Below, piece by piece: positions 6,395 through 15,657 of a DNA stretch of 28,188 bases. The number at the start of each line of letters is the position of its first letter. The first letter of the stretch is position 1. The DNA is from a virus, in the IMG/VR virus record IMGVR_UViG_3300031688_000098, positions 1 through 28,188 of that record; one strand, written 5' to 3'. The translations under genes and the position numbers were made by a program. The notes below the pieces were generated by a model. That model had not been told where the DNA came from. It was given only the letters and a program-made list of their open reading frames with translations, and did no database searches.

Positions 6395-7762
6395 ATGGAA
6401 GAACAATTAAACCAAGGACAACGAAATTTAGAGATAGATAATCTCACCATTGTTACCCTCGGAGGCGACTCAAAAGACTTTACGCCTTTCTATACAGAAA
6501 TAAGAATATTTGAATCTTTATATGCTCCTGCACTTGAAGCAGATGTTGTTATAGTAGATCCAGAAAATCTTATAGAGGATATGCCTATTGTAGGAGGCGA
6601 AACGGTTCACTTAAAATTAAGAACAACTACCTTCGATGACTCCCCAGGTACTGTAATAGCAAGATCATTTCAAGTAAGATCAATAATAAACAGAGGTCTA
6701 GATAATGACAGACAACAGAACTACACGTTGCAATTATGTAGTCCTGAACTATTAAGAGATACAGCATTTAAATTAGGACGAGCAATACCAGGCGAAGGTG
6801 GAGACACAAACACAGAAGCTATTGCAACACAATTATTTAATGATTACGTTGCGTTACAGCCTAGATACCTACCAGACGGAGACACACCGAAGTTATCAAT
6901 AATGGGTACACCTCATACTTCATCAATACAATACATATCAAACCATTGGTCTGTATTTCAAAATATGAATTATCTTTGTAGAAAGATTGAAGCATCAGAT
7001 ATAAATGGCTCAGACTTCTTTTTCTTTGAATCCAATAAAGATTGGTATCTTTCAAGTCTACAACATATAATATTAGAAGGACAAGATTCATATTTTGAAG
7101 AGTATCATTATACACAACAGTCTTTACCATATCAAAATAGACAAGATGGTAGTTTTTCTGGAACAGCGCTACCAGATTACTTTACAAGAATACAGGAAAT
7201 AGAAATACCTAGAACAATTGATATAGCAGATGCCAACATGTCAGGTTACTCTTGTGGAAACATACAAGCATATGACATGTTTAACAAAAAATTTAAACAT
7301 ATAACCTTAGATATGACTGAGGATTTTGAAAACTATGTTACAACGGATAAACACTTACCAATGCCTTCAGGGCTACCTAAAGATCATACAGCATACACTT
7401 CAGTTAAAATATTAAATTCATATAACTGGAATAACCCAGAGCAATCCTCAGGGGTTAATGATGACGCACTATCATCTCACTATACAGCTGATGCTATGCG
7501 AAAACAATATATAAGTAGCTTCAACGATTATCAATTTTTAATTTCAGTTCCAGGAAGAACAGACATTGAAGTAGGTAGATGTATTAAGTTTTTCTTCCCT
7601 AAACCTCAAGCAAAATCTGGAGACGATGTTTATGTTGAGGATGAAAACTTATCTGGACTGTATGTTATCACAGAAATAAAACACAGAATTAATCCAGTAG
7701 ATTATACAATGACATTAAGAATAACTAAGAATGGAACGGCAAATTCTTTGGGAGGAATGTAA
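6395..7762 (+). CDS. gp27-like baseplate hub protein
   Basis: A 455-aa protein directly before the gp5-like spike, with which it overlaps as TAATG. T4 gp27 (391 aa) is a trimer that joins the tube to the gp5 spike. Here the N-terminal half has the beta-domain pattern of tube-like hub proteins (LEIDNLTIVTLGG, FTPFYTEIRIFESLYAPALEA, VHLKLRTTTF), then NHWSVFQNMNYLCRKIEAS and FFFFESNKDWYL, which resembles the peptidoglycan-hydrolase-free hub proteins seen in myophages. The C-terminus (GLYVITEIKHRINPVDYTMTL) is typical of the last hub domain. Family assignment rests on these patterns and on gene order; sequence similarity to T4 gp27 itself is weak. Confidence 0.75.
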   Translation: MEEQLNQGQRNLEIDNLTIVTLGGDSKDFTPFYTEIRIFESLYAPALEADVVIVDPENLIEDMPIVGGETVHLKLRTTTFDDSPGTVIARSFQVRSIINRGLDNDRQQNYTLQLCSPELLRDTAFKLGRAIPGEGGDTNTEAIATQLFNDYVALQPRYLPDGDTPKLSIMGTPHTSSIQYISNHWSVFQNMNYLCRKIEASDINGSDFFFFESNKDWYLSSLQHIILEGQDSYFEEYHYTQQSLPYQNRQDGSFSGTALPDYFTRIQEIEIPRTIDIADANMSGYSCGNIQAYDMFNKKFKHITLDMTEDFENYVTTDKHLPMPSGLPKDHTAYTSVKILNSYNWNNPEQSSGVNDDALSSHYTADAMRKQYISSFNDYQFLISVPGRTDIEVGRCIKFFFPKPQAKSGDDVYVEDENLSGLYVITEIKHRINPVDYTMTLRITKNGTANSLGGM

Positions 7763-9429
7763 TGGAAAATAATACAATGTTACCACAATTTAGATGGTGG
7801 ACAGGTATCGTTGAAGATAGAATAGATCCAGCAGAAACTGGCAGAGTACGAGTAAGAATATTTGGTTATCATTCTCCAAGCACTGAAGATTTACCTACAT
7901 CAGAATTACCTTACGCTACTATAATGAATCCGGTTACAAGTTCAGGTATGAACGGCATAATGGAAGTACCTAACTTGGTTAAAGGATCAACAGTAGTAGG
8001 GTTCTTTGCAGATGAAGAATCACAAGTACCTATTGTAATGGGTACTATTGCAGGAATTCCTACAGAAAGAAACTTCCCAGAAGGACAAGGGTTTGTAGAT
8101 CCAGCACATAATTATCCTAAAGAGCCAGCTAACGGCTATTCAGGTATTGGAGAATCTGATATACCTAGACTTGCCAGAGGTGAAGTAGCGGAAACACATT
8201 TCTCTTTAGAAAACTTAAGAGAGCAGAGAGATGTAGAAGTACCTGTTGCCAAAGGAGTTAGTGTTGCAGGTATACTAGATGACAAATCTAGCATAGATTA
8301 CGAAACAAAAACATGGGACGAACCTCACCCAAGAGGAGTATCCAAAGACGAAGCAGTTTACTTTAATCTAAAAAAAGATCTAAAAGATGGAGGCGGGGGT
8401 AAACCGTCAGGAGATGAAACGTCTATCTATCCTTACAACCTAGTTAAAGAAACAGAATCGGGCATTGTACAAGAGTTAGATAACACACCCGGTAATATTA
8501 GAATACATGAGTTTCATCCTTCAGGAACAAATAGAGAAATACAAAACGATGGAACTAGAGTATGTAACATATCAGGTTCGGACTATGAGATAATAGTTAA
8601 AGATAAAAACGTTCTTGTAAGAGGCTCAGCTAACGTAACTATTGAGGGTGATGCTAAACTTCTAATTAAGGGAAACAAATACGAAGAGATATCAAAAGAC
8701 TATCATTTAACAGTAGGTGGAGATAAGATTGAGGGTATAAATGGTAGTCATATCATGAACATAGGAACAGATCAAATTTCCAATATTAGTGGTAGTCGTT
8801 ACGTTGACATAGCGTCTGGTCCAGACAAAAAAGGTGGAGACTTTGAAACTATAATAGGCGGACAAACCACAAGCATTGGCGCAGTACAGAATGTTAGTGT
8901 AGGTGGAGCAGGAGATATTACTATTAAAGGCAATCTTAATTTAAATGTAGGTAAGTCTTTTGTAGAAAAAGTAGGCACTAATCCTAAAACAGGTGGTGGT
9001 AAATTATCCACAGTTAGAGATAATTATCTTATAAGACAAACATCGGCAACAAATGTAGATGGAATAGAAAACTTTTTCTTAATAGAGTCTAAAGGAACAC
9101 AGAATCTCCTATCAGGGAAAGAACAACATCTAACAGTAGCAACAGCACAAACAATTACAATAGGCGCTACAATACCTGTAGAGAATACAACATTAGGTAG
9201 GCAAGTAATAACAACAGCAGAAGCACAAACAATGGCAATAACAGGCCAACAATCAATTACTGCCTCTAATACAGATATTAACAATACAGTAGATATAACA
9301 GGCGATCAAACAATAACAGGAACAAGCACAGCAGAAGTAGACCACGTATCAGCCGGCAAATCTGGAGCATCACATACACATACAGATACACCAGGCACAG
9401 CAGCTGGCACTACCTCAGGGCCTAACTAG
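7762..9429 (+). CDS. 5: gp5-like baseplate hub spike, no lysozyme domain
   Basis: A 555-aa trimeric spike protein. The OB-fold domain (residues ~8-115) has the gp5 signature WWTGIVEDRIDPAETGRVRVRIFGYH. A short charged linker (~130-235) replaces the T4 lysozyme domain. Then comes the gp5C junction (YPYNLVKETESGIVQELDNT), which matches T4 gp5 closely, and a beta-helix needle with repeated VxGxxxxx-type octapeptides. The last residues contain His538-Thr-His540 followed by a Pro/Gly/Thr tail, like the metal-binding tips of P2 gpV-type spikes. The protein therefore pierces the envelope mechanically and probably brings no muramidase. The start overlaps the gp27-like stop and has GGAGG six bases upstream. 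A separate lysozyme gene, if any, lies outside the window. Confidence 0.88.
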   Translation: MENNTMLPQFRWWTGIVEDRIDPAETGRVRVRIFGYHSPSTEDLPTSELPYATIMNPVTSSGMNGIMEVPNLVKGSTVVGFFADEESQVPIVMGTIAGIPTERNFPEGQGFVDPAHNYPKEPANGYSGIGESDIPRLARGEVAETHFSLENLREQRDVEVPVAKGVSVAGILDDKSSIDYETKTWDEPHPRGVSKDEAVYFNLKKDLKDGGGGKPSGDETSIYPYNLVKETESGIVQELDNTPGNIRIHEFHPSGTNREIQNDGTRVCNISGSDYEIIVKDKNVLVRGSANVTIEGDAKLLIKGNKYEEISKDYHLTVGGDKIEGINGSHIMNIGTDQISNISGSRYVDIASGPDKKGGDFETIIGGQTTSIGAVQNVSVGGAGDITIKGNLNLNVGKSFVEKVGTNPKTGGGKLSTVRDNYLIRQTSATNVDGIENFFLIESKGTQNLLSGKEQHLTVATAQTITIGATIPVENTTLGRQVITTAEAQTMAITGQQSITASNTDINNTVDITGDQTITGTSTAEVDHVSAGKSGASHTHTDTPGTAAGTTSGPN

Positions 9430-9438
9430 GAGATATAA

Positions 9439-10050
9439 ATGAGTTGCGGACCAAGTAAAGCATTAGCAGGATTAGCAGAAAAGGTAGACTTAGCTAATGA
9501 GAAAATTGATGAACTAATACTTCAACCAACGATTGGGAAGCTTGATGATTTAAAGCAACAAGCTGAAGACGAACTCAATGGTATGTTAGGAGACTTAGAA
9601 GCAATGATACCTGAGATAGATCTCGGTATTGAAATACCTGAAGAATTAAAGTCGTTACAAGATGATTTTAAGGACGTGGGCAACTTCCTATTATTAGGTC
9701 TTGCAAAGAAAGACGCTCTAGTAAACAAAATGGCACAGATAGAAAGTAAATGGGGTAATGTAGATTTAGGAGACTTTGAAAATCTTCAAGATATATCTAA
9801 AGCATTGATGACAGGTGCAGCAGATATAGACTCATTATGTAAGTTATTACCTAATGTTCAAACAGATGGTATAGACATTTCAGTAAAAGGTACGCCATTG
9901 TCATTCCCTAATTTAGACTTAGGGGCTATACTACTAGGTGATGATGTACCTAAATTTAAAAAGCCTAAATTCGAGTTAGATATTAAGGCAATTAAAAAGG
10001 GTTTAAACTCAGATTTCTTTACAACTAGAATACCAAACATAGATTTCTAA
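9439..10050 (+). CDS. Unknown protein between gp5 and gp25 (203 aa)
   Basis: I do not recognise a function. The start at 9439 has AGGAG eight bases upstream. The N-terminal ~120 residues are acidic and helical, with heptad-like Leu/Ile spacing suggesting a coiled coil. The C-terminal part is shorter, with KFKKPKFELDIKAIKKG and a terminal Phe. The position inside the hub and wedge cluster suggests a virion or assembly role. It has no signal peptide or membrane segment. Only two cysteine-containing sites are seen (near residues 3 and 139). Confidence 0.6.
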   Translation: MSCGPSKALAGLAEKVDLANEKIDELILQPTIGKLDDLKQQAEDELNGMLGDLEAMIPEIDLGIEIPEELKSLQDDFKDVGNFLLLGLAKKDALVNKMAQIESKWGNVDLGDFENLQDISKALMTGAADIDSLCKLLPNVQTDGIDISVKGTPLSFPNLDLGAILLGDDVPKFKKPKFELDIKAIKKGLNSDFFTTRIPNIDF

Positions 10051-10051
10051 G

Positions 10052-10059
10052 TATAAATA
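10052..10059 (+). promoter_or_regulatory. T4-type late promoter directly at the gp25 start
   Basis: A perfect TATAAATA with five bases between it and the gp25 ATG, the same spacing as at the 196-aa gene. It lies inside an AAGTAT-AA-ATACTT inverted repeat. gp25 has no Shine-Dalgarno sequence, so a transcript from this promoter would be leaderless or nearly so. Confidence 0.55.
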
Positions 10060-10064
10060 CTTAT

Positions 10065-10469
10065 ATGGCAAACGTAAAAGAAAAGCAATCCAGAGTATTT
10101 AAAGATATAGATTTATCTTTTACAGCTAACGCGCTGACTGGAGATATAGGCAAAAAACTAAACGCTAATGCAATTAAACAATCTGTTAAGAGTTTGTTAC
10201 TAACGAAGCCACATGAAAAACCCTTTCATCCAGATAAAGGTTCTGAATTAGAAAAATATTTATTTGAACCAATGATGCCAGGTATTGAGATATCTATAAC
10301 GAAAAGTATAGAGTTAATGCTAGAAAATTATGAACCAAGAGTTCAAATAATATCTATAGACGTTAACCCTCAATATGATAGGAATTATTACAGTATGACA
10401 TTACGTTATAACATTATAGGAATAAACGAACCACAAGAATTAACAGCAAACCTAACAAGGTTGAGATAG
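10065..10469 (+). CDS. 25: gp25 baseplate wedge protein
   Basis: A 134-aa protein of the GPW/gp25 family, the same size as T4 gp25 (132 aa). Visible family features are DIDLSFTANALTGDIGK, a helix with AIKQSVKSLLLT, the conserved KPFHPDKGSELEKYLFEPM block and the EPR triad at residues 90-92. gp25 sits in the inner wedge next to gp6 and gp53 and is needed to nucleate the contractile sheath. It is followed four bases later by gp6, its structural partner. Confidence 0.95.
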   Translation: MANVKEKQSRVFKDIDLSFTANALTGDIGKKLNANAIKQSVKSLLLTKPHEKPFHPDKGSELEKYLFEPMMPGIEISITKSIELMLENYEPRVQIISIDVNPQYDRNYYSMTLRYNIIGINEPQELTANLTRLR

Positions 10470-10473
10470 GAAC

Positions 10474-12678
10474 ATGGCACAACTAAACGTATCAGAATTA
10501 GACTTTGACGCAATCAAAGCAAACTTAAAAACTTTTTTAAAGTCACAGTCAGAATTTACAGACTATAACTTTGAAGGATCAGGTATGAATGTCATACTAG
10601 ATCTATTAGCATATAATACACATTACAACGGAATGTTAGCACACATGCTTGCTAATGAAAACTTTATAGATACGGCAGTTAAAAGAGAGTCAGTAGTTTC
10701 AATAGCAAAAGCATTAGGGTATACACCAAGATCAAGAAGGGGAGCAATATCAAAGATTAATCTTTCAATAACTCCTCCAGCTAGTTACACAAGCACAACA
10801 TTACAAGTAGATAGAAACAAAACTTTCAGTACAACTATAGAAGGCACTGGCTATACTTTTTATCCTACAGAATCAACCACAGTAAATGCTACTACAGCAG
10901 GTGGCGTAGGACCATACTATGTGTATGGCACAGGAATATTACCAGCAGCATCATTAGATGATAAAGGATTTTATTATCCTGTTTATTTAACCGAAGCAGC
11001 AGCTGAAGCTGAAGACTCAGGCGGAACAGGAGCATCAACTTACACACTTAAAGAGTATTCAGGTATTAGTTTTTATATACCCAATAGTAATATAAACGCA
11101 GGCAAAGATACTTTAGGAACGGTTGTTAATACATCTGCAGGGGTAACAACAGATAGCGGTTTAGCATATGGTAGATACACCGGACAAGCTGCCGACTCTA
11201 CAACATCTACACAATTCAATTTTAATCTATTAGAAATTAAAGAAGGCTTTAGAGTAGCCAATAAATTTGTAGTAGAAACAGCAAACATTCAAGGTCCATT
11301 TGTTATACCTAACATAGCAGTAGATACAGAAACACTACGAGTTAGAGTACAAAACTCAGCATCAGATATAACAACAATTACATACAACAAAGTCGAAAAG
11401 ATTCTAGACGTTAAAGGAGACACTAGATGTTTCTGGGTAGAAGAAGGAGCAGATGGCTTATATCAACTCAAATTTGGCGACGGTGTTATAGGTAAAAAGT
11501 TAACAACAGGAAATCTTGTTATTGTAGACTATATAACATCAAATGCTGAAGGAGCTAATTTTGCAAAAACATTTACACTCTCAGGAGCTGTATCTCAAGC
11601 AGGCGAAATAGTAGTATTAAATACAGCAGTAGTAGGATACGGCGGAGCAGTAAAAGAAGCAGTAGATGAAATAAGATTTAACGCACCAAGATTTAACGCT
11701 ACAAGAGATAGGGCAGTGACTTCATCAGACTATGAAGCATTAATATTAGCAAGTAATAGTAATATACAATCTGTTTCTGTTTGGGGAGGAGAGAAGAACG
11801 ATCCACCTATATATGGTAAAGTATTTATCTCACTAAATCCTCAAGTAGGTTCTATTATAACAGCAGCAGATAAAGATAACATTAAGACTTCTATTATAGA
11901 TCCTAAAACACCGGTAGCTATTATACCCGAATTTGTAGACCCAGAGATTGTTTATATTGGTTTAGACATTAACCTAGCTTATAATCCTAGATTAACTACA
12001 TTAAGCAAAGGTGATGTAGAGGCAGCAGTTAATGCAGCCACAGTATCTTATTTTAATACACAATTAAATAAACTTAATAAGAGTTTCTATAATACTAAAC
12101 TTCATGACACAATTAAAGCTACTTCTGAATCAATAATTGCAATAGGAATTACAAACAGATTACAGAAAAGAGCCAAACCGAATTTTGCAAATACACATAA
12201 TTATTCTATACAGTTTAATCAAAGACTACAACCAAGAGAGATTAGTAGTACTTGGTTTAATATAACAACTAGTAGCGTAGATTATAAAGTATCCTTAGTA
12301 GATGTTCCTTCAGCAACTGTCATACCACCACTATATAGTGGAACAGGTGTAATAAACGCAGTAACATCTGATGGTACTATTATTGCTGAGGTAGGCACAA
12401 TAGACTACGATTCAGGTACAATAACATTGCCTTCAATAAATATAAAATCCTTATACGGCACAGAAACATTACTTAGAGTTAATGCAGTTACACAAAGGGA
12501 TATTAGAGACATTACAACACAAGCTTTAATTAGAACATCAGACACATCATCAGCAGCAGTGGTTGCTAAACCTAGTAGAAATATGGTGTTGTCTTTAGAC
12601 GATAGTGCAACAAATTCTATAATAAATACTAGAGCAGGATTAAAAATAACAGCAACAGCTGAAGTCGAAGAGATTTAA
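10474..12678 (+). CDS. 6: gp6 baseplate wedge protein
   Basis: A 734-aa protein (T4 gp6 is 660 aa), which forms the dimeric iris around the hub and keeps the baseplate together during the switch. The start [20 protein letters not shown], then [18 protein letters not shown] and a [18 protein letters not shown] block are typical. A baseplate J-like core appears as [12 protein letters not shown], then [21 protein letters not shown]. The extra length seems to lie in a Gly/Ser/Thr-rich insert at about residues 125-250. The last codon overlaps the next start as TAATG. Confidence 0.93.
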   Translation: MAQLNVSELDFDAIKANLKTFLKSQSEFTDYNFEGSGMNVILDLLAYNTHYNGMLAHMLANENFIDTAVKRESVVSIAKALGYTPRSRRGAISKINLSITPPASYTSTTLQVDRNKTFSTTIEGTGYTFYPTESTTVNATTAGGVGPYYVYGTGILPAASLDDKGFYYPVYLTEAAAEAEDSGGTGASTYTLKEYSGISFYIPNSNINAGKDTLGTVVNTSAGVTTDSGLAYGRYTGQAADSTTSTQFNFNLLEIKEGFRVANKFVVETANIQGPFVIPNIAVDTETLRVRVQNSASDITTITYNKVEKILDVKGDTRCFWVEEGADGLYQLKFGDGVIGKKLTTGNLVIVDYITSNAEGANFAKTFTLSGAVSQAGEIVVLNTAVVGYGGAVKEAVDEIRFNAPRFNATRDRAVTSSDYEALILASNSNIQSVSVWGGEKNDPPIYGKVFISLNPQVGSIITAADKDNIKTSIIDPKTPVAIIPEFVDPEIVYIGLDINLAYNPRLTTLSKGDVEAAVNAATVSYFNTQLNKLNKSFYNTKLHDTIKATSESIIAIGITNRLQKRAKPNFANTHNYSIQFNQRLQPREISSTWFNITTSSVDYKVSLVDVPSATVIPPLYSGTGVINAVTSDGTIIAEVGTIDYDSGTITLPSINIKSLYGTETLLRVNAVTQRDIRDITTQALIRTSDTSSAAVVAKPSRNMVLSLDDSATNSIINTRAGLKITATAEVEEI

Positions 12679-15185
12679 TGACAGATTATATACCATCACA
12701 TTATAGATTTGTATCATCTATAACCATAACGGCCGGAGGAACAGGTTACAATAATGTACCTACGGTCAGCATAAGTGGTGGTGGCGGAACAGGAGCAACA
12801 GCTACTGCAACGGTTTATAGTGGTCTTATAACAAAAGTAACAGTTACAAATATAGGCTCTGGATACACAGAAACACCAACAGTAACAATAACACCTAATG
12901 CTCTAGACACAACAGCAACAGGCGCAACAGCAGCTGCCGTTTTAGACGCAGCCCAAGGCACCACGTTATCAGAATATAGAAACACTTCATACAATATTAA
13001 AAACCAAATACCCGAGTGGGTAAGAGAAGGTAATCCTTCTTTCGTTACGTTCCTAGAAAAGTATTATACTTTTATGGATACAGATGGCAACGCTGGTTCA
13101 GAAGTTTTAAATTATTCTAATGACATAGACTACGCAACTGATGAATTCTTAGAAAAATGGCGTAGAGTATTAGTCAACGATTTCTCAAAAGGAATAAAAA
13201 CAGACAAAAAGTTCTTTTATAAAAGAGCTAAAGATTTTTATGAGGCAAAAGGTAGTAGACGTTCTATAGAAACTTTCTTTAGAGCTATGTATGGCGAAGA
13301 GGTAACTGTTGAGTACCCAGGCCAGTATACACTTAAACCTTCAGACGGTGTTTACACCGTGGAAAGAGCTATTAAATTACAAGAATCAGAGCATGGTGGC
13401 ACAAAAGAGCCCCTAACTTTGACAGGTAAAAAGATTGATATACGTTACTATGAGACAACAGGCTCTGTAACAATATTAAAAACACTTGGTGCAACAGTAA
13501 CAAGAGTAGAAAAGAACACATACCAAACAAACGGTCTTACATTACAACGATTTGAGTTGATTGTAGATTTTGATATAGTAACAACAACTGTAAATGGACC
13601 GGGAGCAGGTGCCTCAGCTACTGCCACAATAAGTTCTGGAGCAGTTACAGGGTTTACAATATCAAAAGGTGGTGGTGGATATACCAGTGCACCAAAAGTA
13701 ACAGTATTCCATGAATCGGGAACTGGAGCAACAGGTACTGCAACAATATCAGACGGAGTAATTACAGGCATCAGTTTAACAGCAGCAGGCACAGGATATT
13801 CAAGTGCCCCTACTGTAGAGTTTGATACAGATAGTTTAAAAACTTATGTTGTGGATGATGGTGATGCTAACAATTCAGATGATATTTATGGTTATTTAGT
13901 TAGAGTTTTAACAGGAGTTAAATATAAATCTTACGCAGGCTCAGCAGCAGATTCAGGGTTTAAAGTAGGACAAATATATTTAATTAATGAAACGGGAGAC
14001 GACGGCAGAGGCTACGCAGTTACCGGTTACTTTGATGAAGACTATACATTTAAAGGTGGGGCAAACGATGCGTATGTAAGAGTTACAGCTATAGACTCAG
14101 CAGGTAAACCTACAGCATTTACAGTTATAAACCCAGGCTCAACATTCTTAAACGCCTCAACAGACATATTACTTACTTCTCCAAATGCGGAGCAAGTAAC
14201 GGTTACAATTTCAACAGGTTACCTTTTTGAATATGAAGGTAAATGGAAAGATGATAGAGGGAAACTATCAGATGTTAATGTAATCCAAGACAATAAAAGA
14301 TTTCAACCATATTCTTACATTATTAAATCCAATGTTGCACAAACAACTTGGGATAGAAAATTAAGAGATACAGTCCATCCAGCAGGCATGGAAGTATTTG
14401 GAGATCTTATTATAAGGAGTGAAATACTCTTTAACCCAGAGTTTATAGTAGAAACCACAGGAACGATATTCTATAAATTCATAGCTACAGACATTGTATC
14501 TACTACTGAAACATTAGTTTTTGTAAGCGAATACGCTAAAACAGATACAACCACAGTAACCGAAGCAAAGGTAATATCCTTTAATCAGGGTTCACACATA
14601 GAATCAATATCAGCCTCAGACCAAGGCAATCAACCTTATGTTGTAGACGGATATTGGAATGATAGTACAGACAGCAATGTTGCTGATAACTATTGTTTAG
14701 GTGATGAACAATTTGCTAAGTTACTATCAAAAGTAGCAACAGACTCTGTTTCAATCTCAGACGTTTTACAAACTGCCGCATCTTATGTAAGGGCGTTTTC
14801 AGATACACCAACAGTATCGGAATCACTCCTCATGGGACACAGCAGAGATTTCTCTGAGACAATAACAGTAACACAAGCGTTTGTATTACAGACTATACAT
14901 AGTAGAACAGAAACAGTTTCTATAAGTGATAGTCTAGATACAATAGCAATTAATAAAGGAGTTTCGGAAGGATTAAATGCTACTGAAGCTCTAGACAGTA
15001 TAAATACAAGTAAAGGAATAACAGATACAGGTAGTATCACAGAATCCGTAGCACAAGCATTAAGTAAACCAGCAATAGCTGACACGGCAAACGCTACAGA
15101 CACAGGAGTAGGGTCAATGCAAAATTACATAGACCCATCATACTTAGGTGAAGACTACGTTGGTATAGGTTGGACAATTACATAA
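12678..15185 (+). CDS. 7: gp7-like baseplate wedge initiator with Gly-rich repeats
   Basis: An 835-aa protein in the gp7 position between gp6 and gp8 (T4 gp7 is 1032 aa and starts wedge assembly by binding gp10 and gp8). The domain order is a Gly-rich beta repeat (residues ~13-70, [19 protein letters not shown]), a helical block with [20 protein letters not shown] (~111-130) and [17 protein letters not shown], a second pair of repeats (~308-385), a beta-rich middle, and a C-terminal array of degenerate Ser/Asp/Thr units of the VSISDSL type (~688-811). The core near residues 105-240 is the best evidence for gp7. Similarity to T4 is weak, so the name rests partly on position. Confidence 0.6.
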   Translation: MTDYIPSHYRFVSSITITAGGTGYNNVPTVSISGGGGTGATATATVYSGLITKVTVTNIGSGYTETPTVTITPNALDTTATGATAAAVLDAAQGTTLSEYRNTSYNIKNQIPEWVREGNPSFVTFLEKYYTFMDTDGNAGSEVLNYSNDIDYATDEFLEKWRRVLVNDFSKGIKTDKKFFYKRAKDFYEAKGSRRSIETFFRAMYGEEVTVEYPGQYTLKPSDGVYTVERAIKLQESEHGGTKEPLTLTGKKIDIRYYETTGSVTILKTLGATVTRVEKNTYQTNGLTLQRFELIVDFDIVTTTVNGPGAGASATATISSGAVTGFTISKGGGGYTSAPKVTVFHESGTGATGTATISDGVITGISLTAAGTGYSSAPTVEFDTDSLKTYVVDDGDANNSDDIYGYLVRVLTGVKYKSYAGSAADSGFKVGQIYLINETGDDGRGYAVTGYFDEDYTFKGGANDAYVRVTAIDSAGKPTAFTVINPGSTFLNASTDILLTSPNAEQVTVTISTGYLFEYEGKWKDDRGKLSDVNVIQDNKRFQPYSYIIKSNVAQTTWDRKLRDTVHPAGMEVFGDLIIRSEILFNPEFIVETTGTIFYKFIATDIVSTTETLVFVSEYAKTDTTTVTEAKVISFNQGSHIESISASDQGNQPYVVDGYWNDSTDSNVADNYCLGDEQFAKLLSKVATDSVSISDVLQTAASYVRAFSDTPTVSESLLMGHSRDFSETITVTQAFVLQTIHSRTETVSISDSLDTIAINKGVSEGLNATEALDSINTSKGITDTGSITESVAQALSKPAIADTANATDTGVGSMQNYIDPSYLGEDYVGIGWTIT

Positions 15186-15204
15186 ACATAATTAGGAGAT
15201 AAAA

Positions 15205-15648
15205 ATGTTTAAATTAGACAAAACTAAAGCTACAGGTAAGCTTACAGTTGAAATCAAAGGCAAAGACGGCCATGTTAAAGAAACTAGGGAAATAAAAAAC
15301 CTAGTAGTACAAGCAGGTTTGGATTTTATAGCATCCCGAATGAAGGATGTATCATCTGGCGTCATGTCCCACATGGGGATTGGCACAGGAACAACAGCAG
15401 CAGCTTCTGGAGATACAACTCTAGGAACTGAAGCAGCACGTCAAGGCCTTACAAGCACAACAGTTAACAATAACGCGGTTTCATACGTTGCATCTTTTGC
15501 AGCAGGAACAGGTACTGGAGCTATCACAGAAGCAGGCATTTTAAATGCATCTGCAAGTGGTACACTACTTTGTAGAACAGTATTTTCAGTAGTTAACAAA
15601 GGTGCAAGTGATTCAATGACAATTACTTGGACAATAACTATTTCTTAA
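15205..15648 (+). CDS. Small virion protein inserted between gp7 and gp8
   Basis: A 147-aa protein with TAGGAG seven bases before its ATG. It opens with a basic beta strand, then a helix (VVQAGLDFIASRM) and a beta-sandwich with GIGTGTTAAASGDTTLGTE, an EAGILNA turn and a terminal SMTITWTITIS. Proteins with this pattern are widespread in phages and prophages as tail-fibre or decoration-type structural proteins, though their exact role is not established. It has no counterpart in the T4 gp7-gp8 interval. A fibre, tip or decoration protein on the baseplate is likely. Confidence 0.7.
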   Translation: MFKLDKTKATGKLTVEIKGKDGHVKETREIKNLVVQAGLDFIASRMKDVSSGVMSHMGIGTGTTAAASGDTTLGTEAARQGLTSTTVNNNAVSYVASFAAGTGTGAITEAGILNASASGTLLCRTVFSVVNKGASDSMTITWTITIS

Positions 15649-15657
15649 GGGAAATAA

